This document shows, in pieces, positions 34,882 to 44,606 of a stretch of DNA of 64,000 nt. The stretch is taken from contig JAJFHC010000095.1 in NCBI GenBank assembly GCA_021775835.1, positions 25,375 through 89,374 on the forward strand, in the 5' to 3' direction. The notes under the pieces were generated by a model, which saw only the letters and a list, made by a program, of their open reading frames with translations, ran no database searches and was not told the origin of the DNA. The stretch's first letter is position 1. The number at the start of each line of letters is the position of its first letter. This stretch comes from Hyphomicrobiales bacterium. Lineage in GTDB: Bacteria > Pseudomonadota > Alphaproteobacteria > Rhizobiales > JAJFHC01. Position numbers and translations under genes: made by a program.

Positions 34882-35595
34882 TCACCCGGTTTCGTCCGCG
34901 TTGGGTGTGAATATGTATCCGATACCGCGGATGGTCTTGATGAGTCTGGGCGATTTCGGATCGACCTCGATCTTGCGCCGCAGGTTCATGATGTGAACGT
35001 CGATGCTCCGATCATACGGTGTGCCCATTCGATTGCGGGTTGTTTCCAGCAACAAGTCCCGGTTGAGGGCACGATTGGGTTGGCGGGCAAGGGCTGCCAA
35101 CAGGTCGAATTCAGCAGACGTCAGGATGACTTCCGACCCGTCGGGCGCGGTCAACTGGCGTGACGCGGTATCGAGGCTCCACCGGGAAAAGGTGATGAGA
35201 CCGTCGATGCCGGCCGGGTCCGGGGGCAGGGCCCGCCGCAAAACGCTTCGGACACGGGCGACGAGTTCTCTTGGTTCAAACGGTTTGGGCAGATAATCGT
35301 CGGCTCCAAGTTCGAGACCGATGATGCGGTCGATGGGCTCGCCGCGTCCGGTGAGGATAATGACGGGCAGATTTTCGGTCTCCCTGACCTGTTTGAGAAG
35401 CTGCAGACCGTCTTCGTCGCCCAGGGTCAAATCCAGTATCACGAGATCAACCGGTTCGGTGCGCAGCAGACGTTTCATTTGGCGACCGTCGGTCGCCTGG
35501 AGGCCCTTGTAACCGCCCAGTTTGAGGCTGTTGATGACGAGCGCACAGATGTCCGGCTCGTCGTCGACCACCAAAATGGTAGATTTGTCCGCCAT
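34882..35595 (-). CDS. OmpR/PhoB-family response regulator
   Basis: This 237-residue regulator has a receiver domain (about 6-120: acidic pocket D11-D12, phosphorylated D55 in LVILDLTLGDEDG, and the Thr/Lys switch in VIILTGRGE and YLPKPFEPRELVARV) and a winged-helix DNA-binding domain (about 135-232: LTSAEFDLLAALARQPNRAL and DVHIMNLRRKIEVDP). ATG 35595 follows ACGAGG. It is encoded 70 bp downstream of the hybrid kinase on the same strand. It likely regulates the flanking catabolic and transport genes. Confidence 0.93.
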   Translation of the reverse strand: MADKSTILVVDDEPDICALVINSLKLGGYKGLQATDGRQMKRLLRTEPVDLVILDLTLGDEDGLQLLKQVRETENLPVIILTGRGEPIDRIIGLELGADDYLPKPFEPRELVARVRSVLRRALPPDPAGIDGLITFSRWSLDTASRQLTAPDGSEVILTSAEFDLLAALARQPNRALNRDLLLETTRNRMGTPYDRSIDVHIMNLRRKIEVDPKSPRLIKTIRGIGYIFTPNADETG

Positions 35596-35665
35596 GATCC
35601 TCGTGAGACAGAATCGGGTTTTGCCGATGTTGTAATTCAAGGTCTAACGGCGGCGCTGGTCGGGG

Positions 35666-37789
35666 TCAATCCTGCGACAGGGGCAGCCCGTCAAGGGTCT
35701 TGCGTACCGCAACGGCGAGATCACGTTTTTCAAAGGGCTTGGCGAGGAAGGATGGGCGTGGACTGTGTGTCCGGGCCGAAACTTCCGCTTCATCCGGATA
35801 GCCCGACATGAGCAGAACTCTGGTGTCGGGCCGCAAATTCGAAGCCGTCCCGGCAAGCTCGAATCCGTTACAGCTTCCCGGCATCACGACATCGGTCAGC
35901 AGCAGATCAATCGGTCGGTCCTGGCTCAGGACGGCAATGGCGTCGCTACCGCCACACGCCTCGAGTACTTGGTAGTGCAATGACCGTAGCGCCGACACGG
36001 TGTAGGCCCGTACGTCGGGATCGTCTTCAACCACGAGTATGGTTTCTTGTCCCGATGGAATCTCCGATCCGTCGTTGGGGGCGGGTTCAGACGTATCAGC
36101 TCCGGTCGGGTGTGCCGGCAGGCGCATGGTTATGCGTGTGCCCGATTTGCCGGTATGTTCAATGGAAATTGTCCCATCGGTCTGATGGACAAAGCCATAC
36201 ACCATGGCAAGCCCCATGCCGCTGCCACGGCCGGCAGGCTTGGTTGTGAAAAACGGTTCGAAGGCCCGTTCTGCCACTTCCACCGGCATTCCGGTCCCGG
36301 TATCGGTGATGGATATGAGCGCGGTATCACCGGCCAGTTCATTTCCGTTCCTGTCCGGGCCGGTTCCGGTCTCCAGTTCCAGGCCGATCGTCAGCCGGCC
36401 GCCATCCGGCATGGCATCGCGGGCATTGAGCGCCAGGTTCAGCAGGGCGCTTTCCATCTGATTTGGATTGGTGAGCACGTGGCAGCCATGCTCGCAGAGG
36501 TTCATATCGACGTCGACTTCAGATCCAAGCGTACGCTTCAGGAGGTCAGTCATTCTCTGCAGCAGGTCCGCCACATCGACAACCTCGGGCCGCAGCGGAT
36601 GCTTTCGACTGAAGGCCAGAAGATGTTTGACCAGTTCGGCCCCCCGGCGACCGGCGTCGAGAGCCGGATCGATTTGCGAGACGATGTGCTCGTCCTGATC
36701 AAGCTGTTCACGAAGCAGATTGAGGTTACCGACGATGATGGTGAGGAGATTGTTGAAATCGTGCGCGAGGCCACCGGTCAACTGGCCGACCGCCTTCATC
36801 TTGTCGGCCTGGCGTAAGGCAGATTCAGCCTGACGTTGTTCCGTGACGTCCTGGGCTAGGATGAAGTAGCCCACGACATCGCGAGACGGGGAGAAATGGG
36901 GAATGAATGTGGATTTGGCCTGGATGCGCTTGCTGTTGGGCAATTTCAGCCGGAATTCGTTGGATACCGTGTTGCCGGCCAGCGCCTGGGACATCTGTTC
37001 CTTGAGCGTGTGATTGATGTTCGGCCCCAGGACATCATCCACATGGCGGCCCTGGATCTGCTCAGGCGAAAGACCGATCCAGTCCTCGAACTGACGGTTT
37101 GCAAACCGGTATCGCTGGTCGGAGTCGACATAACCGATCAGAACCGGGACGCCGTCGGCGATCAGGCGAATCCACTCTTCGCTTTCCTTCAGCGCCTTGA
37201 GTGTGCTCTTGCGCTGTTCGATCTCCTTGACCAGGCGTTCGTTGACGCTTGTCAGGGCCCGAGTGCGTTCGGTGACACGGCGTTCGAGGTCTTCATTGGC
37301 CGCAGCAAGCGCTCGTTCCGCGAGGCGGCGTTCGGTGATGTCCTTGTAGACAGTGACGAAACCAACGCCCGGGATTGGATTGCCGCGGACTTCCAGAATT
37401 GTTCCGTTCGGGCGTCGTCGTTCCATACAGTGAGATTCGAATTTCCTTGCCAGTTTGACCCTTTCGGCAACGAGGCGGTCGGGGTTGCCGGGGCCATATT
37501 CGCCACGCTCGACGTTGTAGCGGATGAAATCCGCAAACGGTTTTCCCACGTGGGCGAATTCGGCAGCAGGGAAATCGACCAGTTCAAAGAAACGGTCGTT
37601 CCAGGCAACCAGCTTCAGGTCGAGGTCATACATAGTGAACCCATCGTCCAGATGGTTCAGGGCCGCCTCAAGGTAATCCAGTTTTTCAATCACCTGTCCC
37701 CCGGAGCTGTTTGCTGGAGTTGGTTCATTTCGTGCCGTGTCTTCAGCCACTGGATCGGTCCAATTATTTATGTCGCCGCTGCGATGCAT
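35666..37789 (-). CDS. Hybrid sensor histidine kinase (PAS7-PAS-HisKA-HATPase-receiver)
   Basis: The 707-residue protein has no membrane segment and should sense a cytoplasmic signal. Order: PAS-7-like domain (about 40-155, [20 protein letters not shown]), a coiled linker (about 155-205), a second PAS (about 205-325), HisKA with [16 protein letters not shown] (phosphorylated H343), HATPase ([14 protein letters not shown], then [20 protein letters not shown]) and a C-terminal receiver with [10 protein letters not shown]. The internal receiver suggests a relay to the separate regulator encoded just downstream. It is divergent from the acyl-CoA synthetase/Liv cassette. Confidence 0.93.
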   Translation of the reverse strand: MHRSGDINNWTDPVAEDTARNEPTPANSSGGQVIEKLDYLEAALNHLDDGFTMYDLDLKLVAWNDRFFELVDFPAAEFAHVGKPFADFIRYNVERGEYGPGNPDRLVAERVKLARKFESHCMERRRPNGTILEVRGNPIPGVGFVTVYKDITERRLAERALAAANEDLERRVTERTRALTSVNERLVKEIEQRKSTLKALKESEEWIRLIADGVPVLIGYVDSDQRYRFANRQFEDWIGLSPEQIQGRHVDDVLGPNINHTLKEQMSQALAGNTVSNEFRLKLPNSKRIQAKSTFIPHFSPSRDVVGYFILAQDVTEQRQAESALRQADKMKAVGQLTGGLAHDFNNLLTIIVGNLNLLREQLDQDEHIVSQIDPALDAGRRGAELVKHLLAFSRKHPLRPEVVDVADLLQRMTDLLKRTLGSEVDVDMNLCEHGCHVLTNPNQMESALLNLALNARDAMPDGGRLTIGLELETGTGPDRNGNELAGDTALISITDTGTGMPVEVAERAFEPFFTTKPAGRGSGMGLAMVYGFVHQTDGTISIEHTGKSGTRITMRLPAHPTGADTSEPAPNDGSEIPSGQETILVVEDDPDVRAYTVSALRSLHYQVLEACGGSDAIAVLSQDRPIDLLLTDVVMPGSCNGFELAGTASNLRPDTRVLLMSGYPDEAEVSARTHSPRPSFLAKPFEKRDLAVAVRKTLDGLPLSQD

Positions 37790-38237
37790 TCAGGGCAATT
37801 CTGACGCCAGATCGGGGATACGCAAAGCGCTTTACAATTCTTTACAGAGCCCGAACACAGCAAAATGATAATTCGATACTGCCTTTACCGGTGTAATTTA
37901 TAACAGCCATTGAATGCCCGCTCTCGCGGAGAGAGTAATTTACCTTGAAATAGAAGGTGTTGCGTCGACCAAGGAGAACCAGGTCGGGTTTTGGCCAGCG
38001 TCACTGGTTCTCATCGTGCGAGATGTGATCATTTGTGTTTCCTGTATGGTATGGCGCACGATAAGCTTAGCATCGGCTGAATGCTGTTAGTGTGCAACGT
38101 CGTGCAGTATTCATGTTACAAGAGCCACCGGGCAGCGAGAAGGTTCGACAAGATACCTAGGTTGCTCGAGGGGATTGGAAAATAGCGACGCAAGGCAGCC
38201 CGTGAAAAAACGGCTGTTTCGATGTCGAAGGGAGAAA
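37790..38237. other. 448-bp divergent regulatory region with inverted repeats
   Basis: I see no gene in this gap between the hybrid kinase and the acyl-CoA synthetase. It is AT richer than the flanks and contains several symmetric elements: AAAGCGCTTT (37824-37833), CTCTC-gcg-GAGAG near 37920-37932, and the long 9-bp inverted repeat listed separately. These are good candidates for operators controlling the two divergent transcripts. Confidence 0.5.
37974..38012. promoter_or_regulatory. Perfect 9-bp inverted repeat with 21-base spacer
   Basis: GAGAACCAG (37974-37982) is the exact reverse complement of CTGGTTCTC (38004-38012). The half-sites are 30 bp apart start to start, about three helical turns, and lie about 230 bp upstream of the acyl-CoA synthetase start. 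They could be an operator for a dimer bridging the DNA or an RNA stem-loop in the leader. Confidence 0.45.
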
Positions 38238-40226
38238 ATGGTGGGGACGGATGCATCGCCCGGACAGGGCGAGGATACTTTTCCAAAATTGTTGCTCAGG
38301 AATGCAAAGATCTATGCAGATCGCCCAGCGATGCGCGAGAAGGATCTGGGCATCTGGCAGTCCTGGACGTGGTCTCAGGTTCTCGATGAGATTCGGGCCT
38401 TTTCAATTGGTCTGAAACAGCTTGGACTTCAACGCGGCGAGATGATCGCCATCGTCGGCGACAACCGGCCAAGGCTCTATTGGTCGATGTGTGCAGCCCA
38501 GGCGCTGGGCGCTGTTCCGGTGCCAGTTTATCAGGATTCTGTGGCGGAAGAGATGACCTACGTGCTTGACCACGCCGGTGTGGTCATGGGCGTTGTGGAG
38601 AACCAGGAGCAGGTCGATAAACTTCTGGAAATTGGAGAAAGCTACAAGGGCATCCGGACGGTTATCTATGATGACGACCGCGGGTTGTCGAACTACGCTG
38701 TCGATCAAATCCGATCATTCGAGGATGTTCAGACTCTTGGCAGAAATGCCATGAAGGAAGACACTGGTGCGGCCGACGAGTGGTTGGCGGAAATCGACAA
38801 GGGCAGCGGCGAAGATACGGCGATCATCCTTTATACATCGGGAACCACCGGTCGGCCGAAAGGCGTTGTTCTGACCATGAACAGTTGCATGTGGGCGGCT
38901 CATGTTGCCAACAAGTTCGACAGTCTGGACGAACATGAAGAAACAATTGCCTACCTGCCCATGGCCTGGGTCGGCGATCATGTATTCTCCTATGCCCAGT
39001 CCTATGCCGCCGGGTATTGCGTCAATTGTCCCGAAAGCCGCGACACGGTTGTCGAAGACCGCCGCGAGATTGGCACCACCTACGCGTTTGCACCGCCGCG
39101 GGTCTATGAATCGCTGATCACGGAAACCATGGTGCGCATGGAAGATGCAAGCGCACTCAAGAAAAAGATGTTCGATTACTTTCTTGGTGTTGCACGCAAA
39201 TGGGGCGAAAAGATTCTGAACGGCGAATCCGTGCCGTTCATGGCGCGTCTGAAATATATGCTTGGCGATGTCATGGTCTATGGACCGCTGAAGAACCTTT
39301 TCGGTCTTTCGAAGGTGCGTGTGGCCTACACTGCCGGTGAGGCGATTGGCCCGGAAATATTCAAATTCTACCGATCCCTGGGCATGAATCTCAAACAGCT
39401 CTATGGCCAGACCGAAGCCGCCGTATACATTACAAACCAGCCTGACGCCGAGATTTACGCCGACACCGTGGGACGGCCGCTTGACGATATCGAGATCAAG
39501 GTCGCCGAAAGCGGCGAAGTCCTTTACCGCTCGCCGGGGATCTTCAAGGAGTACTACAAGAACCCCGAAGCCACCGCAGAGACCAAAACCGCGGATGGCT
39601 GGGTTCATTCCGGGGATGCCGGATTCCTCGATGAAAACGGCCACCTCAAGATCATCGACCGTGCCAAGGATGTGGGAAAGCTCAATGATGGCACCCTGTT
39701 CCCGCCCAAATACATAGAGAACAAACTCAAGTTCTATCCCAACATCAAGGAAGTCGTGTCCTTCGGGCACGACCACGACTTTGTAACCTGCTTCATCAAC
39801 ATCGACCTCACGGCGGTTGGCTCCTGGGCGGAACGCAATAACGTGGTCTACGCCAGCTATCAGGAACTTGCCGGACATCCGGATGTCTACAAGATGATCG
39901 AAAGTCACGTCGAAGAGGTGAACATGGAGCTTGCCGGAGAAGAACGGGTTGCCGGTGCACAAATTCACCGCTTTCTGATTCTGCACAAGGAACTTGATGC
40001 CGACGACGGCGAAATTACCAGGACCGACAAGGTGCGCCGCAGCCTGATCACCGAACGTTACGGCGTGCTGATCGATGCGCTTTACGATTCCACCAAGACA
40101 CACCAGAAAATTGTCACCGAGATGACCTTTGAAGACGGGCGCCGCGGGGCGATCGAAGGGGATGTGGAAATTCGCGATATGAAAGTTAATCCGCCGATGA
40201 ATGCTGTCGCGGAGGCCGCTGAATGA
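38238..40226 (+). CDS. AMP-dependent acyl-CoA synthetase (long-chain/FACS-like)
   Basis: This 662-residue ligase activates a carboxylic acid to its CoA thioester via an acyl-adenylate. The phosphate loop is TAIILYTSGTTGRPKGVV, followed by LYGQTEAAVYIT and GWVHSGDAGFLDENGHLKII. The hinge region IDRAKDVGKLNDG precedes the small C-terminal domain. ATG 38238 follows GAAGGGAG; the frame open from 38175 lacks such a site. Its stop overlaps the livG-type start (ATGA), so ligase and ABC transporter are co-translated, suggesting that the imported acid is its substrate. Confidence 0.92.
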   Translation: MVGTDASPGQGEDTFPKLLLRNAKIYADRPAMREKDLGIWQSWTWSQVLDEIRAFSIGLKQLGLQRGEMIAIVGDNRPRLYWSMCAAQALGAVPVPVYQDSVAEEMTYVLDHAGVVMGVVENQEQVDKLLEIGESYKGIRTVIYDDDRGLSNYAVDQIRSFEDVQTLGRNAMKEDTGAADEWLAEIDKGSGEDTAIILYTSGTTGRPKGVVLTMNSCMWAAHVANKFDSLDEHEETIAYLPMAWVGDHVFSYAQSYAAGYCVNCPESRDTVVEDRREIGTTYAFAPPRVYESLITETMVRMEDASALKKKMFDYFLGVARKWGEKILNGESVPFMARLKYMLGDVMVYGPLKNLFGLSKVRVAYTAGEAIGPEIFKFYRSLGMNLKQLYGQTEAAVYITNQPDAEIYADTVGRPLDDIEIKVAESGEVLYRSPGIFKEYYKNPEATAETKTADGWVHSGDAGFLDENGHLKIIDRAKDVGKLNDGTLFPPKYIENKLKFYPNIKEVVSFGHDHDFVTCFINIDLTAVGSWAERNNVVYASYQELAGHPDVYKMIESHVEEVNMELAGEERVAGAQIHRFLILHKELDADDGEITRTDKVRRSLITERYGVLIDALYDSTKTHQKIVTEMTFEDGRRGAIEGDVEIRDMKVNPPMNAVAEAAE

Positions 40227-41023
40227 TCACGAGAGTTGAGTCGACGGTAAAGGCGGGAGACGTTCTTCTGGATGTGGACGACATCTCGCTTTCATTCGGT
40301 GGGGTCAAGGCCATAACCAATGTCAGTTTCGATATCGCCAAAGGAGAGATCCGCGCGATCATCGGGCCTAATGGCGCCGGCAAAACGTCGATGCTGAACG
40401 TGATCAATGGCTTCTACCATCCACAGGCAGGTACCGTCGCCTTTCGTGGTCTGAAGCGGCGTCAGATCAAGCCTCACGAAGCCGCAGCCTCGGGTATTGC
40501 ACGGACATTTCAGAATGTGGCGCTGTTCCGGGGCATGAGCACACTCGACAACATCATGACCGGCCGTTCGCTGAAAATGGAAAAAGGAATGTTCTGGCAT
40601 TTCTTCCGATTTGGTCCGGCCGAACGCGAGGAAGCCGAACATCGCGAATTCGTCGAACACATCATCGACTTCCTCGAAATTCCGCATATTCGCCGAACGC
40701 CGGTGGGACGGTTGCCCTACGGTCTGCAGAAGCGTGTGGAATTGGGGCGTGCTCTGGCCATGGAACCGGAGCTTTTGCTGCTTGATGAGCCGATGGCCGG
40801 CATGAACCTTGAGGAAAAGGAAGACATGTCGCGCTTTATTATCGACGTAAATGATCAATTCGGCACAACCATCGCTCTGATCGAGCACGACATGGGTGTG
40901 GTGATGGATCTCTCGACCCGTGTGGTGGTGCTTGACTACGGCAAGAAGATTGCCGACGGCACGCCGGATGAGGTGAGTTCCACTCAGGCCGTCATCGACG
41001 CTTATCTCGGCGTGAGCCATTAG
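40223..41023 (+). CDS. Branched-chain amino acid-type ABC transporter ATPase (LivG-like)
   Basis: This 266-residue ATPase has Walker A GPNGAGKTSMLNVINGF, a signature LPYGLQKRVELGRAL (LPYG instead of the usual LSYG), Walker B LLLLDEPMAGMN, and the H-loop IALIEHDMGVVMD. The extended insertion around KMEKGMFWHFFRFG is typical of LivG-type subunits. The start overlaps the acyl-CoA synthetase stop. It pairs with the LivF-like ATPase encoded four genes downstream. Confidence 0.93.
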   Translation: MITRVESTVKAGDVLLDVDDISLSFGGVKAITNVSFDIAKGEIRAIIGPNGAGKTSMLNVINGFYHPQAGTVAFRGLKRRQIKPHEAAASGIARTFQNVALFRGMSTLDNIMTGRSLKMEKGMFWHFFRFGPAEREEAEHREFVEHIIDFLEIPHIRRTPVGRLPYGLQKRVELGRALAMEPELLLLDEPMAGMNLEEKEDMSRFIIDVNDQFGTTIALIEHDMGVVMDLSTRVVVLDYGKKIADGTPDEVSSTQAVIDAYLGVSH

Positions 41024-41031
41024 GGGGCGAC

Positions 41032-41991
41032 ATGGGTGATTTTCTCTACATGGTTCTAATCGATCCGTTCGTACAGATGTTCTCGCTGCCGGACTTCTTT
41101 GTCCAAGTGCTGTGGGAAGGGTTTGTCTCCGGGGTCCTTTACTCGTTGATTGCCTTGGGTTTCGTGCTCATTTTCAAGGCGTCGGGCGTGTTCAATTTCG
41201 CGCAGGGGATCATGGTGGTGTTCGGGGCGCTGTCCTTGGTCGGCCTGCACGCGGCAGGTGTCCCTGCGTTTGTCGCGCTACTGATGTGTATCGCGATCAT
41301 GTTCGCGCTGGCATTCCTGGTCGAACGCCTGGTGCTTCGTCCGCTTGTCAACCAGGAGGAAATCATCCTCTTCATGGCTACCATCGGGTTGAACTACTTC
41401 CTGATCGGATTTGGAGAGCTGGTTTTCGGCGGTGAGCCGAAAACGATGATCACAACCGAGCTTTACATTCCCACCGGTGTCTTCGACTTCGAAGTCCTGG
41501 GTGGCATCGTGAGTATCCAGCAGATTGATCTTTCTGCAGCGGTTATTGCCGGGGTTATGGTGGTTGGTCTGGCGGTGTTTTTCAACAAGACCAGGATTGG
41601 TCGGGCCCTGAGAGCCGTAGCCGACGATCACCAGGCAGCCCTTTCTGTCGGTATCTCGCTCAATCAGATCTGGGTTATTGTCTGGTTTGCCGCCGGTATC
41701 GTGGCCCTTTCTACCGGAATCATGTGGGGCGCACGGTCAGACGTGAGCTTTGGACTGGCGATTGTGGCGCTGAAAGCCTTGCCGGTTCTGATCCTTGGCG
41801 GTTTTACATCGATCCCCGGAGCGATTGTCGGGGGACTGATTATCGGGATCGGCGAAAAACTCGGCGAAGTTTACTGGGGACCGCTTGTCGGCGGCGGTAT
41901 CGAGGGATGGCTCGCCTATGTTATCGCGCTGCTGTTCCTGTTGTTCCGGCCGCAGGGTCTGTTCGGCGAAAAGATTATCGAGCGGGTATAG
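41032..41991 (+). CDS. ABC transporter permease, LivH-like
   Basis: This 319-residue permease has about eight membrane helices and the family patterns GVLYSLIALGFVLIFKASGV, FNFAQGIMVVFGAL and ALKALPVLILGGFTSIPGAIVGGL (quoted as its core LGGFTSIPGAIVGG). It ends LFRPQGLFGEK, a hallmark of LivH proteins. It forms the translocation path with the LivM-like protein encoded 12 bp downstream. The start has GGGGG eight bases upstream. Confidence 0.93.
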   Translation: MGDFLYMVLIDPFVQMFSLPDFFVQVLWEGFVSGVLYSLIALGFVLIFKASGVFNFAQGIMVVFGALSLVGLHAAGVPAFVALLMCIAIMFALAFLVERLVLRPLVNQEEIILFMATIGLNYFLIGFGELVFGGEPKTMITTELYIPTGVFDFEVLGGIVSIQQIDLSAAVIAGVMVVGLAVFFNKTRIGRALRAVADDHQAALSVGISLNQIWVIVWFAAGIVALSTGIMWGARSDVSFGLAIVALKALPVLILGGFTSIPGAIVGGLIIGIGEKLGEVYWGPLVGGGIEGWLAYVIALLFLLFRPQGLFGEKIIERV

Positions 41992-42003
41992 AAGGTCAAA
42001 ACA

Positions 42004-43080
42004 ATGCTGTATCGCGAAGCGGGTCAGTTCAAGACGACATATCGCGCCGATCAGGCGGTGTTCCCGATCCGCCAGGACCGGTTGGGGATCATTGCCATAT
42101 TGGTTATTGCTTTCGGTGTTCTGCCCTGGACACTTAATGACTTCTGGCTGAACTCGATTATGATTCCGTTCCTGATATTTGCTCTGGCAACGATCGGTCT
42201 TAACATTCTCACAGGGTATGCCGGACAGTTGTCACTGGGCACTGGCGGTTTCATGGGCGTTGGCGCCTACGGCTGTTACAAGCTGGTCACCATCTTTCCC
42301 GATCTCAATGTCATCGTGGCGATACTCTTGTCAGGTTTCGTTGCTTCCGCTGTGGGCATATTCTTCGGGCTGCCTTCCCTGCGCATCAAGGGTTTCTACC
42401 TTGCCGTAGCAACGCTGGCCTCACAATTTTTTCTTGAATGGGCGTTTGGCCGGGTTGCGTGGCTTTACAATTACAATGACTCCGGTGCGATCGAGGTTCC
42501 AACCCGCGAAGTTCTCGGGATTGCCGTGACCGGCCCAACAGCCACGTCCAACCACCGTTATCTGGTTGTTCTGGGCATTGTCGTTTTCCTGACCTGGATC
42601 GCTTCGAATCTCGTTCGTGGCCGGTTCGGACGCAACTGGATGGCCGTTCGCGACCGTGATATTGCCGCGGAGCTCATGGGGATACGGTTATTGCCGGCGA
42701 AGCTCACTGCCTTTGCTGTCAGTTCCTACTACTGCGGCGTTGCCGGGGCGATGATGGTGTTTCTTTGGCTGGGTGCCGCCGAGGTTGAAAGTTTCGACAT
42801 CAACGTATCGTTCCTCATCTTGTTCATGGTGATCATCGGCGGGCTGGGCAGTCTGCTTGGTGCGTTCCTGGGCGCCGCCTTCATCTGGCTGATGCCGATA
42901 TTTCTGCGTTCCGCGCCGGAGATGTTCGGCTTTTCAATTTCGGCGTCGACCGTGGAGCACCTCAATTTCATCATTGTCGGCGCGATGATCATCCTGTTTC
43001 TCATTCTGGAGCCGGCCGGATTTGCGCGGCTTTGGCAGGTGGCAAAGGAAAAACTCAGATTGTGGCCGTTCCCGTATTAG
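42004..43080 (+). CDS. ABC transporter permease, LivM-like
   Basis: This 358-residue permease has about nine membrane helices. LivM patterns visible are NILTGYAGQLSLGTGGFMGV, GLPSLRIKGFYLAVATLASQ, WMAVRDRDIAAELMGI, and FMVIIGGLGSLLGAFLGAAF. The hydrophilic N-terminus of about 30 residues (LYREAGQFKTTYRADQAVF) precedes the first helix and is longer than usual. It is followed by a 173-bp gap before the binding-protein gene. Confidence 0.93.
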   Translation: MLYREAGQFKTTYRADQAVFPIRQDRLGIIAILVIAFGVLPWTLNDFWLNSIMIPFLIFALATIGLNILTGYAGQLSLGTGGFMGVGAYGCYKLVTIFPDLNVIVAILLSGFVASAVGIFFGLPSLRIKGFYLAVATLASQFFLEWAFGRVAWLYNYNDSGAIEVPTREVLGIAVTGPTATSNHRYLVVLGIVVFLTWIASNLVRGRFGRNWMAVRDRDIAAELMGIRLLPAKLTAFAVSSYYCGVAGAMMVFLWLGAAEVESFDINVSFLILFMVIIGGLGSLLGAFLGAAFIWLMPIFLRSAPEMFGFSISASTVEHLNFIIVGAMIILFLILEPAGFARLWQVAKEKLRLWPFPY

Positions 43081-43141
43081 GGCAGGCGACGTTAACGCAG
43101 ACGGAATGTGAGAGGTTTGTCATTTCAATACCGGGTGTTAC

Positions 43142-43158
43142 GATCCGGATCACGTGAT
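43142..43158. promoter_or_regulatory. Two overlapping perfect palindromes upstream of the LivK-like gene
   Basis: GATCCGGATC (43142-43151) and ATCACGTGAT (43149-43158) are both perfect 10-bp palindromes sharing three bases. They lie about 95 bp upstream of the binding-protein start, in the only sizeable gap within the ABC cassette. They may be an operator for an internal promoter. Confidence 0.35.
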
Positions 43159-43253
43159 GCCGAAAGGCACGAGACGTAAACGAAGTGACGAATGGCGTCG
43201 GACTTTCAGGGAGTTATGTCCGATGTCTTGTGAAACAGTGGAGGAAACGACAA

Positions 43254-44567
43254 ATGAATTTGAAAAGACTTGCTACCGGTACCGCTGCAGCAATCATGCT
43301 CGGCGGTTCGCTGGCGTCCATGCCTGAGCCCGTCCAGGCAGAGGACTCGATCTATGTACCGCTTCTGACCTACCGTACCGGCAACTATGCCGGCTCGGGC
43401 ATTCCGATTGCCAACGGGATGCACGATTATTTCACCATGCTCAACGAGCGCGATGGCGGTATTGGTGGTGTGAAACTGGTCGTGGACGAATGTGAAACCG
43501 GCTACAACGCCCAGAAGGGTGTCGAGTGCTATGAAGGCACGAAAGGCAAGGGCGCCGTGGTCTACAATCCATATTCGACCGGCATCACCCTGCAGCTTAT
43601 TCCAAAGGCTCCGGTCGACAAGATTCCGGTTCTGTCCATGGGGTACGGCCTGTCGGCTGCGGCTGACGGGGAGAAGTTCCCCTGGGTGTTCAACACACCG
43701 GCAACCTATTGGAGCCAAGCCTCTGCCATCATCAAATACATCGAAGCCAATGGCGGTGTTAAGGGCAAGAAAATTGGCTTTATCTACCTTGACGTCGGAT
43801 ACGGCCGTGAGCCACTGCCTTTGCTTGAGCAGCTTTCCAAGGACATGGGTTTTGAGCTGTTGAAAGTCCCGGTGGGTGGCAAGGAAATGCAGAACCAGTC
43901 TTCTCACTGGCTGCAAGTCCGCAAGGAACGTCCTGACTGGATGGTCATGTGGGGCTGGGGTGCCATGAACCCGACAGCCATTAAGGAAGCCGCCAAGATA
44001 CGCTTTCCGATGGACAAATTCATTGGTGTCTGGTGGTCAGGCAGCGATGACGATGCTCGTCCTGCAGGAACCGGCGCAAAAGGCTACAAGTCTGCAAACT
44101 TCCATGCCACAGGCTCGGAATTCGGTGCCCTTCAGGACATCATCAAGCACGTGGTTGACGCGGGTAAAAGCCAGGTCAAGGACAAGTCCAAGGTCGGTGA
44201 AAACCTGTACAACCGTGGCGTCATGAACGCTGTTGTGGTTGCGGAGGCGATACGGACCGCGCAAGAGAAAACCGGCAAAAAGGCAATCACCGGCGTCGAA
44301 ATGCGGGTCGGTCTCGAAAACCTCAACCTGACTGCCGAACGGCTCAAGGAGATCGGTCTCGAAGGCTTTGCCAAGCCTATGCAGGTCACCTGTAAGGATC
44401 ATTCCGGGGCCCATTCCATCTATATCCAGGAATGGGACGGCAAGGTCTGGAAAAGGGCGTCCGACTGGATCGAACCCATGAAAGAAGCCGTGCGTCCGCT
44501 GATCTTGGCTGCTGCGGAGAAATACGTAGCCGACAAGCCCGGTTGGGAAACACAGAAGTGTGAATAG
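43254..44567 (+). CDS. ABC transporter substrate-binding protein, LivK-like
   Basis: This 437-residue periplasmic protein (PF13458-type) has a signal peptide, MNLKRLATGTAAAIMLGG, with cleavage near EPVQAED (about 27). The body shows GIPIANGMHDYFTMLNERDG, GGVKLVVDECETGYN, VYNPYSTGITLQLIPKAPVD and KKIGFIYLDVGYGREPLPLL. It is longer than leucine-binding LivK and belongs to the group often encoded with acyl-CoA ligases, whose ligands may be aromatic or fatty acids rather than amino acids. ATG 43254 has GGAGGAA eight bases upstream. Confidence 0.92.
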   Translation: MNLKRLATGTAAAIMLGGSLASMPEPVQAEDSIYVPLLTYRTGNYAGSGIPIANGMHDYFTMLNERDGGIGGVKLVVDECETGYNAQKGVECYEGTKGKGAVVYNPYSTGITLQLIPKAPVDKIPVLSMGYGLSAAADGEKFPWVFNTPATYWSQASAIIKYIEANGGVKGKKIGFIYLDVGYGREPLPLLEQLSKDMGFELLKVPVGGKEMQNQSSHWLQVRKERPDWMVMWGWGAMNPTAIKEAAKIRFPMDKFIGVWWSGSDDDARPAGTGAKGYKSANFHATGSEFGALQDIIKHVVDAGKSQVKDKSKVGENLYNRGVMNAVVVAEAIRTAQEKTGKKAITGVEMRVGLENLNLTAERLKEIGLEGFAKPMQVTCKDHSGAHSIYIQEWDGKVWKRASDWIEPMKEAVRPLILAAAEKYVADKPGWETQKCE

Positions 44568-44606
44568 GTCCCACTGGGATTTTTTGACAAGACACAGGAG
44601 AAGTCC

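Noticed and set aside
38040..38070. Sigma54-like element TGGCGCACGATAAGC upstream of the acyl-CoA synthetase
   Set aside because: GG-N10-GC spacing is present, but the -24 and -12 blocks each miss key bases, and the adjacent regulator is OmpR-type, not NtrC-type.
38715..40103. 462-codon minus-strand open frame opposite the acyl-CoA synthetase
   Set aside because: The plus strand carries all ANL motifs. The antisense product has low complexity and no start site or domain.
44568..44606. Possible terminator TCCCActGGGATTTTTT after the LivK-like gene
   Set aside because: The stem has only three stable pairs with a proper loop, and the next gene starts within 40 bp, so effective termination is unlikely.
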